In this document: positions 26,770-35,844 of the stretch, piece after piece | Numbering within the stretch: the stretch's first letter is position 1 | Layout: every line of letters begins with the position of its first letter | DNA from: Hyphomonadaceae bacterium | GTDB taxonomy: Bacteria; Pseudomonadota; Alphaproteobacteria; Caulobacterales; Aquidulcibacteraceae | DNA length: 64,000 nt | Assembly (NCBI GenBank): GCA_021731815.1 | Contig: JAKFWO010000009.1 | Location: 40,352 to 104,351 of the forward strand | Reading direction: 5' to 3' | Translations under genes and position numbers: made by a program | Notes under the pieces: model-generated | Database searches by the model: none | Told to the model about the DNA's origin: nothing | The model's input: the letters and a program-made list of their open reading frames with translations, nothing else

Positions 26770-28515
26770 TCAGAGGCTGGCAAAACCGGAATCCCACGGC
26801 ACCGCGCGCGGGGAATTTGCCGGACGCATTTCGTCCCCGGCAGCCCCGTGCGACAATTCGGCCCGCGGCAACGGCGGACGGCCAAGGATCAGGTCGGCGG
26901 CCTTTTCCGCGATCATTAAAGTGGGCGCATTGGTATTGCCCGACACGAGCAGCGGCATGACGCTCGCATCCACCACCCGCAGGCCGGCGATCCCGCATAG
27001 CCGCAATTCATCGTCAACCACGGCCATTTCATCGCCCGGCGCGCCCATTTTGCACGTCCCCACCGGGTGATAGATGGTTTCTGCCGCCCGCCGGATCCAG
27101 GCATCGATCCCGGCATCCGTATCAATGCCGGCACCCGGCAGGAGTTCGCCGGTGATCAGCCCGGCCATCGGGTTCTCGGCAAAGATCCTGCGCCCGATCC
27201 GCACCGCTTCGCGCAGGGCCCGCCGGTCCTCGGCAGTGGCAAGGTAATCGGGATCGATCAGCGGGTCGGCCAGCGGATCCGCATTCGGCACACGCACGGC
27301 ACCGCGGCTCTCGGGGCGCAATTGGCAGATATGCAAGGTGAAGCCGTCCTTGTTGATCTGGCTGCGCATGTGATCGATCACGATTCCGGCCACGAAATGC
27401 ACTTGCAGATCCGGCCGGTCGAGCCCCGGGCGCGAATCGAGAAACGCCCCGGCCTCGAGAAAATTCTCCCGCCCGGGCCCGCGCTTGCGGAGAAGATAAT
27501 CGATGCCGATCAGTGGCTTGCGCCATCCCCTGTTGGTGGACCACGCAGTGGCGCGCGAATGGGTCTGCGCCACCAGGGCGACATCGAGATGGTCCTGCAA
27601 ATTCCTGCCCACGCCCGGCAAAGCGTGGCGTATCCCGATCCCCGCGGCCCGCAGATCGGCAGGGTCGCCAATCCCCGAGCGTTGCAGAATGGCCGGCGAG
27701 TGCACCGCGCCCGCGCACAGGATGATTTCGCGCGCGGCCATTATTGTCTGTGTTTGCGTATCTTTGTTCAACCTGAATTCAACGCCGCAGGCGCGGCCTT
27801 CCTCCATCAGGATACGGCTGACATGCGCCCCGGTCCGGACAGCAAGATTGGGTCGCTGGCCCGCGATCGGTTCGAGGAAAGCGCGCGCGGCGCTCTGCCG
27901 CTCGCCGTCGGAAATCGTCAGCTGATATTGGCCCATGCCGGCCTGCTCGGCACCGTTGAAATCGGCACTGACCGGGAAGCCCGCAGCGCGCCCGGATTGG
28001 ATGAAGGCCTCATAAAGCGCGCGGCGGGCCGGGGGTGATTTCCCCCATTCCACCTTGAGCGGGCCCTCGTCGCCGTGAAACGCGTCGGCCCCGCCCTCAA
28101 AATTCTCGGAGCGCCTGAAATAAGGCAGAACATCCTCAAAGGCCCAGCCCTTGAGGCCCAATTGCCGCCATTGATCATAATCTCGGCGATGTCCGCGAAT
28201 ATAGATCAGTCCATTAATTGCCGAAGAGCCGCCCAATCCCCGCCCCCGCGGCCAATAGAGCCGGCGCCCGTCGAGATTGTTCTGCGGAACCGTGGAAAGT
28301 CCCCAATTGAAGCTGCTTTTTTGTTTGAACAGGGTCCCGGCACCGGCCGGCATTCGCACCAGCAGCGATTGATTGGTCCCGCCGGCTTCGAGCAGCAGCA
28401 CCCGATTCCCGCTGATTTCGCTCAGCCGTGCGGCCAGCACCGAACCGGCGCTGCCGCCGCCAATGATGACGAAGTCGAAAGTCTCGCTGTCACTCTGCGC
28501 GCGCGCCATCACCAC
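26770..28515 (-). CDS. GMC family FAD oxidoreductase (choline dehydrogenase/AlkJ-like)
   Basis: 581-residue flavoprotein oxidising an alcohol. The FAD-binding site FVIIGGGSAGSVLAARLSE lies near residues 15-33, GMC signature 1 in RGRGLGGSSAINGLIYIRG, signature 2 in GAVHSPAILQRSGIG, and the C-terminal catalytic region in YHPVGTCKMG and GNTNAPTLMIAEKAADLILG. Length and pattern fit membrane-associated, quinone-linked alcohol or choline dehydrogenases; the true substrate is unknown. No betaine aldehyde dehydrogenase gene is nearby, so a choline-specific role is not supported by context. It lies 121 bp downstream of infB on the same strand, with a 15-bp duplication in the gap. Confidence 0.92.
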   Translation of the reverse strand: MVMARAQSDSETFDFVIIGGGSAGSVLAARLSEISGNRVLLLEAGGTNQSLLVRMPAGAGTLFKQKSSFNWGLSTVPQNNLDGRRLYWPRGRGLGGSSAINGLIYIRGHRRDYDQWRQLGLKGWAFEDVLPYFRRSENFEGGADAFHGDEGPLKVEWGKSPPARRALYEAFIQSGRAAGFPVSADFNGAEQAGMGQYQLTISDGERQSAARAFLEPIAGQRPNLAVRTGAHVSRILMEEGRACGVEFRLNKDTQTQTIMAAREIILCAGAVHSPAILQRSGIGDPADLRAAGIGIRHALPGVGRNLQDHLDVALVAQTHSRATAWSTNRGWRKPLIGIDYLLRKRGPGRENFLEAGAFLDSRPGLDRPDLQVHFVAGIVIDHMRSQINKDGFTLHICQLRPESRGAVRVPNADPLADPLIDPDYLATAEDRRALREAVRIGRRIFAENPMAGLITGELLPGAGIDTDAGIDAWIRRAAETIYHPVGTCKMGAPGDEMAVVDDELRLCGIAGLRVVDASVMPLLVSGNTNAPTLMIAEKAADLILGRPPLPRAELSHGAAGDEMRPANSPRAVPWDSGFASL

Positions 28516-28563
28516 TCCCTGCCGGATGTGGCTGACATTTCCGCCAAAGTCCGGACCCCGTCA

Positions 28564-28593
28564 AGCTGCGCCAGACCGAGCTGCGCCAGGCCG
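28564..28593. repeat. Tandem repeat, 15 bp x 2
   Basis: AGCTGCGCCAGACCG followed directly by AGCTGCGCCAGGCCG, in the gap between infB and the GMC oxidoreductase gene. Confidence 0.9.
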
Positions 28594-28636
28594 AAATGCC
28601 CCCGGATCGCGGTGACCCCGACCGATGGGGCCCGCC

Positions 28637-31600
28637 TCAGGCCAGCTTGCGCTCGACGATTTCCACCGTAAAGCACTCGATCTGGTCGCCCACCCGCACA
28701 TCCTGGTAGTTTTCGAAGGCCATGCCGCATTCCTGGCCGCCCGTGACTTCCGGCACTTCATCCTTGAAGCGCTTGAGGGTGGACAATTTGCCTTCGTGGA
28801 TGACCACATTCTCGCGCAACAGGCGCACGCCGCAGCCGCGCTTGACCGTGCCTTCGCTGATCCGGCAACCGGCCACCTTGCCGACCTTGGTAATATTGAA
28901 TACTTCGAGGATCTGAGCATAGCCGATAAAGGTCTCGCGGCGTTCGGGCGCCAACATCCCCGAGAGCACGCCCTTGATATCATCGAGCAGATTATAGATG
29001 ATCGAATAATACCGGATCTCGACGCCTTCCTGATCGGCCAGATCGCGCGCCTGCTTATTGGCGCGGACATTGAACGCGACGATCGGCGCACCGGACGATT
29101 TGGCGAGCAGCACATCCGATTCCGAGACGCCACCGACTCCGGAATAGATCACCCGGGCGCGGACTTCGGTTGCCCCAAGCTTTTCCAGAGCCCCGACAAT
29201 GGCTTCGCTCGATCCCTGCACATCTGCCTTCACCACGACCGGCAATTCCTTGACGTCAGATTGCTTCATCCGCGCCATCAATTGCTCGAGCGAACTGCGG
29301 GCCATGGGAACCGCGCCCGATTTTTCTCGCCGCAGACGCTGGCGGTAATCGACGATCTCGCGCGCACGCGACTCGTTTTCCACCACCACGACCTGATCGC
29401 CGGGCTCGGGCGCACCATCAAGGCCGAGCACCTCGACCGGCGTGGTCGGCCCGGCATCCTTGAGCTGTTGCTTGCGTTCATTGACCAGCGCACGCACACG
29501 GCCCCATTGCATGCCCGCAACGATGATATCGCCGCGCTTCAGGGACCCGCGCTGGACCAGCACCGTGGCCACCGCGCCGCGCCCCTGGTCAAGCTGCGCC
29601 TCGATGACCACGCCTTCGGCGGCGCGATCGGGATTGGCGGTCAGGGCCAGAACCTCGGCCTGGAGCAGGATGGCATCGGTCAGGTCGTCGAGCCCGAGCT
29701 TTTTCAGAGCCGAGACCTCTACCACCTGCACATCGCCACCCAGCGATTCGGGAATGACCTCGTGGCGCACCAGTTCCTGCAAAACTTTTGCAGGATTGGC
29801 ATCGGGCTTGTCGATCTTGTTGACCGCCACAATCATCGGGACGCCGGCGGCCTTGGAATGGCTGATGGCCTCGATGGTCTGCGGCATCACGCCGTCATCG
29901 GCGGCGACCACCAGAATAACGATATCGGTGACCTGGGCACCGCGTGCGCGCATGCCCGAAAATGCGGCATGGCCCGGCGTATCGAGAAAGGTGATTCGCG
30001 CGTCATTTTTGAGCTGCACCTGATAGGCACCGATATGCTGGGTGATCCCGCCGGCCTCGCCGGCCGCCACATCGGTATGGCGCAGCGCATCGAGCAGCGA
30101 GGTCTTGCCATGGTCGACATGGCCCATGATGGTCACGACCGGCGGGCGCGGGGTCAGGGATTCCTCGTCATCGGGCGCGCCGATCAGGCCTTCCTCGACA
30201 TCCGAATCCGCCACCCGTTTCACGCTATGGCCGAAATCGGCGACGATGAGTTCGGCGGTGTCAGCATCGAGCGCCGTATTGGTGGTCGCCATATTGCCTT
30301 GTTTCATCAGATATTTGATGACATCGGCGGCGCGTTCGGCCATGCGGTTGGCCAATTCGCCAACCGTGATGATTTCGGGCACCACCACTTCGCGCAGCAC
30401 TTTCTGGGCGTCCGGACCGCCCAATTGCCGCATGCGCTTTTCCTTTTCCCGCTCGCGCGCGCGCCGCAGGGACGCCAGCGACCGCCAGCGATCATCGCCT
30501 TCGGCCACGGCATCGACCACGGTCAGGCGCCCGTCGCGACGTTTCGGCTCGCCCTTGGTGCGCGAGATTGGCCCCTTGAGTGCGGCCCCCGCACCGGCTC
30601 CGGGAAATGTTTTCGCTTTCTTGATCCGCCCACCAGCCCCGGCGGCGCTCTCGCCTTCGTCGTCGATATCCTGAACCGCAGCGCGCAGGACCGGGCTCAG
30701 AATGCGCTTGACCTCGGCTCCGCCTGCCTCGCCACGGCGGGCTTTGGCTTCCTCGTCACGCCGGCGCCGGGTTTCGACTTCCTGCTTGGCCAGTGCTTCG
30801 GCCTCGATATTGCGGCGCGCTTCATCCTCTGCGAGGCGCTGGCGGGCAGCAGCCTGCTCGCGCCGCAGATGGGCTTCGTCGGCCGCGCGGCGCTGCTCAC
30901 GCCGCTGCAAATCCGAACTGTCCTGATTGGACAAGGCACGCTGGCGCGCCGCCAATTCCTCGGGCGACAGAGTGCGCCCGCCGGCCGCCGGCGCGCGGCC
31001 GGCACTGTCGGGCCGGGGGCCGCGATTGAAGCCGCCTTCGGGACGGCCAGTGTCGGGACGGCCAGTGTCGGGACGGCCAGTGTCGGGACGGCCAGTGTCG
31101 GGACGGGGACCACGGCTGAAATTGCCATCCGGACGCGGCCCGCGATTGGGCGCAATACTGCCCGATCCGGCATTGTCGCTACCCCGCATCTCCCGCGGGG
31201 CTTCGCTGCGCGGCGGGCGCGGCTCGCCCCCGGCTTCGGGTACAAGCGGGCGCAGGGAGGGACGCAACGCTGCCGGCGCGCGCGGGGCTTCGGTTGGTGC
31301 TGGCGGCGCGGTCGCGAGAATTTCCGGCTCGGCCTCGATTTCGACTACAGGTGGAGAGGCAATCGCCTCTGGTGCGGCAGCCACCGGTTTTTCCGGTTCG
31401 GGAATAATGATTTCAGGACGGTGGAGCGGCGGGATGGCAGCGGATGCCCGCGGCGCATCAGGACGCGGCGGAGCCGGCCGGTGCGGCGGGGACGCCGGCG
31501 CGCCGGCGCGCTCGCTTCCTGGACGCGCATCCGAACGACGCGATTCAGCCGGACGGGAATCCGGTGCCCGGGTCTCCCGCGATCGCGAATCCGGAAGCCG

Positions 31601-31879
31601 GGACTCAGGCAAGCGGGATTCTGGCAAGCGGGATTCTGGCAAGCGGGATTCTGGCGGGCGCGCTGCGCCGGCACCGCCAGCCGGACGTGCGCCCTGGGGC
31701 GCCGCCGGCCCGCCGGGCGGATGCCCGCCGCGCTTGGCCGGCTTGATCTCAACGACCACGGCTTTCGAGCGCCCATGCGGGAAGTTTTGCCGAACCGTGC
31801 CGGTTCCGCTTCCCGTTTGCGGACGTCCTGCGCCTGCGCGGCGGCCATGATCGTCGCTGATATCGCCCGGATTGCTCAT
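28637..31879 (-). CDS. infB: Translation initiation factor IF-2
   Basis: GTPase that brings initiator tRNA to the 30S subunit. At 1080 residues it is a long alphaproteobacterial form. The first 450 residues are a low-complexity linker with GRPDT repeats and LPESR repeats, then Ala/Arg/Glu-rich coils. The IF2_N helper domain ([20 protein letters not shown]) is followed by the G domain near residue 585: [37 protein letters not shown], then domains II-IV ending [16 protein letters not shown] 31879 is chosen because MSNPGD... is the usual beginning and upstream codons are repetitive. It is the fourth gene of rimP-nusA-ylxR-infB. Confidence 0.97.
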   Translation of the reverse strand: MSNPGDISDDHGRRAGAGRPQTGSGTGTVRQNFPHGRSKAVVVEIKPAKRGGHPPGGPAAPQGARPAGGAGAARPPESRLPESRLPESRLPESRLPDSRSRETRAPDSRPAESRRSDARPGSERAGAPASPPHRPAPPRPDAPRASAAIPPLHRPEIIIPEPEKPVAAAPEAIASPPVVEIEAEPEILATAPPAPTEAPRAPAALRPSLRPLVPEAGGEPRPPRSEAPREMRGSDNAGSGSIAPNRGPRPDGNFSRGPRPDTGRPDTGRPDTGRPDTGRPEGGFNRGPRPDSAGRAPAAGGRTLSPEELAARQRALSNQDSSDLQRREQRRAADEAHLRREQAAARQRLAEDEARRNIEAEALAKQEVETRRRRDEEAKARRGEAGGAEVKRILSPVLRAAVQDIDDEGESAAGAGGRIKKAKTFPGAGAGAALKGPISRTKGEPKRRDGRLTVVDAVAEGDDRWRSLASLRRAREREKEKRMRQLGGPDAQKVLREVVVPEIITVGELANRMAERAADVIKYLMKQGNMATTNTALDADTAELIVADFGHSVKRVADSDVEEGLIGAPDDEESLTPRPPVVTIMGHVDHGKTSLLDALRHTDVAAGEAGGITQHIGAYQVQLKNDARITFLDTPGHAAFSGMRARGAQVTDIVILVVAADDGVMPQTIEAISHSKAAGVPMIVAVNKIDKPDANPAKVLQELVRHEVIPESLGGDVQVVEVSALKKLGLDDLTDAILLQAEVLALTANPDRAAEGVVIEAQLDQGRGAVATVLVQRGSLKRGDIIVAGMQWGRVRALVNERKQQLKDAGPTTPVEVLGLDGAPEPGDQVVVVENESRAREIVDYRQRLRREKSGAVPMARSSLEQLMARMKQSDVKELPVVVKADVQGSSEAIVGALEKLGATEVRARVIYSGVGGVSESDVLLAKSSGAPIVAFNVRANKQARDLADQEGVEIRYYSIIYNLLDDIKGVLSGMLAPERRETFIGYAQILEVFNITKVGKVAGCRISEGTVKRGCGVRLLRENVVIHEGKLSTLKRFKDEVPEVTGGQECGMAFENYQDVRVGDQIECFTVEIVERKLA
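31041..31100. repeat. Coding tandem repeat, 15 bp x 4 (infB linker)
   Basis: Four exact copies of GGACGGCCAGTGTCG; on the coding strand they give the pentapeptide repeat DTGRP in the IF-2 linker. Confidence 0.95.
31611..31655. repeat. Coding tandem repeat, 15 bp x 3 (infB linker)
   Basis: Three exact copies of AAGCGGGATTCTGGC with a diverged fourth copy just before (31596-31610); they encode the PESRL pentapeptides of IF-2. Confidence 0.9.
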
Positions 31880-31912
31880 GCGTTTCCTGAACCAGTACCA
31901 ATTAAATCCGGC

Positions 31913-31957
31913 ACCCGAGTGCCATTCACCCCAGTGCCATTCACCCGAGTACCGCTG
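31913..31957. repeat. Tandem repeat, 15 bp x 3
   Basis: ACCCGAGTGCCATTC, ACCCCAGTGCCATTC, ACCCGAGTACCGCTG in the infB leader between ylxR and infB; the third copy has diverged. Confidence 0.85.
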
Positions 31958-32143
31958 CTGCAATTCTGCCCGTCCGGAAATGCGTCTCCGCCTCCCGATA
32001 CTGACCCCGCTATTCGGGCAATGCAACCGCAGCACCCCCGATCAAATTCCTCGCGAAACCCGGCCCAAACGACCGGATCATTGCTCTTCCCGACGGCGGG
32101 GAACGACGCCACCCTTGAACGCCGATTTCAACGTCAGCGCAAG

Positions 32144-32953
32144 CTATTCGTCCCCATCGAAATCGGCGTCACCGGAGTGATTGTCTTCGTCTTCGTCTTC
32201 GTCATCGTCATCGGGATCGCGATCGGGATGCCCCGGCCCAGCGAGATCATCCTCTCGCCAATCGGGGAGCGGCGCACCGCTGACGCGCAAAAGCCGCAGA
32301 TATTCCGCGAGCCAGGATTGCGCCATTCGGCCGATCACCACAGAGGCATGTATCACACGTTCGCGCCCCAGCGCCATCGCCAATTCCCGTGAATCGAAGC
32401 TTTCAACGACGGGGAGCGGTCCATGCAGCGACACGATATTCTGGCGCAATTTCCGCTTTTCGCGGGGCGATCCGTCACTGGCGAGGATCAGCGCACCGGG
32501 CGCGCGCCGCCCGGCGGTAATCAGCACCTGGTCGTGACCGAGCGAGAGCCCTCCCGCCCTGCGGATGAGGCCGAGCCGGCTCAGACATCGGGCGCGCTGG
32601 GCGGCGACGATTTCATCGGGCATCGTGGGCGAAACCCGGCAAGGCTTGCGAAACGCCCGCGCAAAGGCGTTTTTGGCCACCGCTTTTTCCAGCAATGCGC
32701 GTTCATCCTCGACCCAGGCCCCCCGCCCCGGCAATTTGTGATCGAAATCGACAAAGACCTGATCGCCGGGCCCGATCACGAAACGCAGGGCGGTTTCGCG
32801 CCCGACGGTCGCGCCGGTCACCGCCGAGCGGCGCCCGGGCCCCCGCCGCGCGGGTTCGGCCCCCGCATCGGGACCTGAGCGGGGCTCACGCACTCCGGAA
32901 TCCGGATCCCCGACCGGAGCGCGACCCGATTTCGAACGGCGGACAACGATCAA
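32144..32953 (-). CDS. YlxR (DUF448) / L7Ae-like RNA-binding fusion protein
   Basis: 269-residue nucleic-acid-binding protein. The YlxR domain includes RRSAVTGATVGRETALRFVI and KLPGRGAWVEDERALLEKAV; the second half resembles an L7Ae/L30e domain (RCLSRLGLIRRAGGLSLGHD, APGALILASDGSPREKRKL). The C-terminus is extremely acidic (DDDDEDEDEDNHSGDADFDG). The start is TTG 32953, overlapping the nusA stop as TTGA, so translation is coupled. In alphaproteobacteria this fusion sits between nusA and infB, as here. RNA target unknown; a link to ribosome biogenesis is inferred from the operon. Confidence 0.88.
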   Translation of the reverse strand: MIVVRRSKSGRAPVGDPDSGVREPRSGPDAGAEPARRGPGRRSAVTGATVGRETALRFVIGPGDQVFVDFDHKLPGRGAWVEDERALLEKAVAKNAFARAFRKPCRVSPTMPDEIVAAQRARCLSRLGLIRRAGGLSLGHDQVLITAGRRAPGALILASDGSPREKRKLRQNIVSLHGPLPVVESFDSRELAMALGRERVIHASVVIGRMAQSWLAEYLRLLRVSGAPLPDWREDDLAGPGHPDRDPDDDDEDEDEDNHSGDADFDGDE

Positions 32954-34683
32954 GAGCGGCCTTCATCCCCGTCGGACGGGGTTTCGGACGCGGCTTCATC
33001 GGTCATGATCCCGGCTTCGCGCGCTTCGTCCTCGTCGAACACCAATCCGTCTTCGGCAAATTCGCCTTCGGGATAATCGCCGCCGGCTTCGTCGTAATAA
33101 CCCTCGTCATTTTCGGCCGTATATTCCGGTTCCGGAGCCTCGATCCAGCCCGCGGCGACGCGTGCGTGGAGAATCAGGGCTTCGGCCGCCTCGCGGCTCA
33201 GTTCCTTCTGATCGAACACGCCCTTGTTCGGCACCTTCTGCCCCTTGACGATATCGACCCAGCCCACGAGGTCGTCGGGGGTCAGGCCGGCCAGATCGTC
33301 GGTTGTCTTGACACCCGCTTTGCCGAGCGTGATGGCGCGCGCCAATGTCACGCCGGCAATGTCGAGCACCTCATCGGCCACCCCGAGCGCCAGCCGCTCC
33401 TCGTCGAGCTTCTGGGTCTCGCGGGCCAGATGGTCATTGGCGCGCGACTGGAGTTCGGCGCCGTTATCGGGCCCGATCCCGGGAATGGAGGCCAGTTCGT
33501 CGGCATCGGTATAGGCAACATCCTCGATCGAGGAAAAGCCCTCGCTGGCCAGCAATTGAGCAAGCGTCTCGTCGATCTGAAGCACCGAGACGAACAGATT
33601 GGTGCGGGTCTCGAATTCTTTCTGCCGGCGTTCGCTGTCCTGTTCCTCGGTGAGAATGTCGATCTGCCAGCCGGTGAGCATGGAGGCCAGCCGCACATTC
33701 TGCCCGCGCCGGCCAATGCCCAGCGATAATTGTTCGGACGGGACGACGACCTCGACCCGGCCTTCATCCGAATCGATGACCACCTTGCTGACTTCGGCCG
33801 GCTGGAGCGCGTTGACGAGAAAGGCGGCCTCGTCCTGGCTCCATGGAATGATGTCGACCCGCTCGCCATGCAATTCGGCAACGACCGCCTGAACACGCGC
33901 GCCGCGCATGCCCACACAGGCCCCCACGGGATCGATCGATCCGTCATAGCTCACCACGGCGATCTTGGCCCGGCTGCCCGGATCGCGCGCCACCGATTTG
34001 ATTTCGATGACGCCGGAATTGACCTCGGGGACTTCCTGGGCAAACAATTTCGCCATGAACTGGGGATGGGCGCGCGACAAAAATACCTGATGGCCCTTGG
34101 GCTCGCGGCGCACATCATAAAGAAAGGCCCGCACCCGGTCGCCCGACTGGAAGGCCTCGCGCGGGATGGCCTGGCTCTTCACGATGACCCCCTCGCCACG
34201 GCCGATATCCACGATCGTATTGCCATATTCGACGCGCTTGACGACCCCGTTGATGATGTCGCCAACCCGGTCCTTGAAGTCCTCGAACTGGCGATCGCGC
34301 TCGGCATCGCGAACTTTTTGCAGGATAACCTGTTTGGCGGTCTGGGCCGCGACCCGTCCATATTCGAGGGCGGGCAATTCCTCCTCGAACACAAAGCCGG
34401 GCTCGACATCGGGCTTGCGCCGACGCGCGGTGGCGAGGTCGATTTCGACCGAATCCTGCATCACTTCTTCCACCACCGTAAGGCAGCGCACCATGCGTGT
34501 ATCGCCGGTTTTCGGATCGATGGTGACGCGGATATCGTGCTCGGCCCCATAGCGGGCACGGGCCGCCTTCTGCATGGCGTCTTCCATTGCCTCGATCACG
34601 ATGAAGCGGTCGATCCCCTTCTCGCGCGCCACAGCATCGGCGATCTGGAGGATTTCAAGGCGGTTGGCGCTGATCGCAGTCAT
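32950..34683 (-). CDS. nusA: Transcription termination/antitermination factor NusA
   Basis: RNA-polymerase-binding factor controlling pausing, termination and antitermination. The 577-residue protein starts with the NusA N-domain (LEILQIADAVAREKGIDRFI), then the S1 domain (DIINGVVKRVEYGNTIVDIG), two KH domains (DPVGACVGMRGARVQAVVAE and SEQLSLGIGRRGQNVRLAS), and C-terminal helix-hairpin-helix repeats (LLASEGFSSIEDVAYTDADE, LASIPGIG). The tail after residue 500 is acidic with several Glu/Asp/Tyr clusters. It is the second gene of the rimP operon and overlaps the ylxR start. Confidence 0.97.
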   Translation of the reverse strand: MTAISANRLEILQIADAVAREKGIDRFIVIEAMEDAMQKAARARYGAEHDIRVTIDPKTGDTRMVRCLTVVEEVMQDSVEIDLATARRRKPDVEPGFVFEEELPALEYGRVAAQTAKQVILQKVRDAERDRQFEDFKDRVGDIINGVVKRVEYGNTIVDIGRGEGVIVKSQAIPREAFQSGDRVRAFLYDVRREPKGHQVFLSRAHPQFMAKLFAQEVPEVNSGVIEIKSVARDPGSRAKIAVVSYDGSIDPVGACVGMRGARVQAVVAELHGERVDIIPWSQDEAAFLVNALQPAEVSKVVIDSDEGRVEVVVPSEQLSLGIGRRGQNVRLASMLTGWQIDILTEEQDSERRQKEFETRTNLFVSVLQIDETLAQLLASEGFSSIEDVAYTDADELASIPGIGPDNGAELQSRANDHLARETQKLDEERLALGVADEVLDIAGVTLARAITLGKAGVKTTDDLAGLTPDDLVGWVDIVKGQKVPNKGVFDQKELSREAAEALILHARVAAGWIEAPEPEYTAENDEGYYDEAGGDYPEGEFAEDGLVFDEDEAREAGIMTDEAASETPSDGDEGRS

Positions 34684-34812
34684 GTTCGGTCTTTCCTCTT
34701 CGGTTCAGTCTCACATTCGGCCACATGCCCGGACCTGATCTTCGGCCCGGTGGCCATTTCCCCCGGAAACAGTGCGGAAACGCGTTCCGGACCGGAGCAT
34801 CCGCCCCCGGAT

Positions 34813-35511
34813 TCAGTGCGCGTCGGTTTCGGCAGTACCGGCATCGGCTGCATCCGGTCCGATTCCGGCCTTGCGTTTGGGCGCGCGCCCCTTGGTCTTT
34901 GCTGACTTCGTTCCCGTCTTGCCTGTACCCCGCGCAGCTTTTGGGCCCGCCGGTTTCGTGATCGCCGGCCTGATGGCAACTTCCGGATCAGCCCCTTGCG
35001 CGGCTGCTTCCGCCGCGCGCCGCAAATCCTCGGCGATCAATCGCTCGGTCAGCACCAGTCGCGCCTCCTGCACCTCGCCGAAATCGAACACATGTTCCAT
35101 CCCGTCGGCAGTAAGGATACCGACCTTGCCCCCCGCCGGCACTCCGAGCATGCCGGAAAAGCGCTTGCGGCCATCGATCATCGCCCGGATTTCGAGCCGC
35201 GCCTCATGACCCGCCCAGCGGGTGAAATCCTCATAAGAAGTCAGCGGGCGATCGATGCCCGGCGAGGACACCTCAAGCACATATTCGCCGCGGATCGGAT
35301 CCTCGACATCAAACACTGCCGAGAGATCCCGCGACAGGCGGGCGCAATCCTCGACCGCCATCAATCCGTCGACCTGACGCTCGGCCATGATCTGCAACCG
35401 CACCCGCTTCGCCCCCTGAATGCGAACGCGCACGATCCGCAGGCCCAGCGCCTCCGCCGTGGGCTCGGCAAGGCGCAAAAGCTGATGTTCAATCGGGGTC
35501 AGACTGCGCAA
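34813..35511 (-). CDS. rimP: Ribosome maturation factor RimP
   Basis: Needed for 30S subunit maturation. The family core is LLRLAEPTAEALGLRIVRVR, DCARLSRDLSAVFDVEDPIR, and YVLEVSSPGIDRPLTSYEDF, followed by the SH3-like domain (GMLGVPAGGKVGILTADGME). A Lys/Ala-rich tail of about 60 residues (AARGTGKTGTKSAKTKGRAP) extends it to 232 aa, longer than the usual 150-200. The first codon is TTG (35511); no better-placed ATG is present ahead of the conserved region. It opens the rimP-nusA-ylxR-infB operon just after a terminator. Confidence 0.95.
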   Translation of the reverse strand: MRSLTPIEHQLLRLAEPTAEALGLRIVRVRIQGAKRVRLQIMAERQVDGLMAVEDCARLSRDLSAVFDVEDPIRGEYVLEVSSPGIDRPLTSYEDFTRWAGHEARLEIRAMIDGRKRFSGMLGVPAGGKVGILTADGMEHVFDFGEVQEARLVLTERLIAEDLRRAAEAAAQGADPEVAIRPAITKPAGPKAARGTGKTGTKSAKTKGRAPKRKAGIGPDAADAGTAETDAH

Positions 35512-35844
35512 GTGGGTTCCCGTTTCCGCCGCATATCGGGCCGGTATTTCGGTTCAGGCCACGCCCGATCGGACAACAAAAAAGCGGCCGGGCCCAGGCC
35601 CGCCGCTTCCATGCGCCCGAAGACGCGATCAGCGATGTTGTCTCCCCATAGCCCGAACATGGACGACTGTCGAGCGGGCCCATGCGGATTTTTCAGCTGC
35701 CAGATCGCGCCGGCCCTTTCGGTCCTTGAACTCCTGGCACCCTCGATTACCGGAATCCAAACGATCTACCGAATGCACAGCGCAAGATCGCGTCCGCCCA
35801 ATTTCGGCGAGCACATGGCACCCGCATGTTCCGGGTCACGAAAA
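35512..35844. other. 333-bp region between glyS and rimP
   Basis: Read on the minus strand it holds about 235 nt of sequence without a recognised gene after the glyS stop, then the intrinsic terminator (35575-35608), then about 60 nt that must contain the rimP promoter. The 235-nt piece could simply be a long 3' UTR or encode a small RNA ending at the terminator; no tRNA or known RNA fold was recognised. Confidence 0.5.
35575..35608 (-). terminator. Rho-independent terminator downstream of glyS
   Basis: On the minus strand: AAGCGGC-GGGCC...GGCCC-GCCGCTT followed by a run of T (A-tract 35578-35583 on the plus strand). Strong GC stem plus T-tract is a classic intrinsic terminator. It separates the tkt-sodB-DUF1428-glyS side from the rimP operon. 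Confidence 0.85.

Noticed and set aside
28625..32392. 1255-codon plus-strand ORF opposite infB
   Set aside because: It is antisense to infB, whose minus-strand reading has all IF-2 motifs; long antisense ORFs arise from GC-rich codon use. Its translation has no domain sense.
35620..35844. tRNA, 4.5S or other known RNA between glyS and rimP
   Set aside because: No cloverleaf, T-loop or SRP-like conserved segment could be found by eye.
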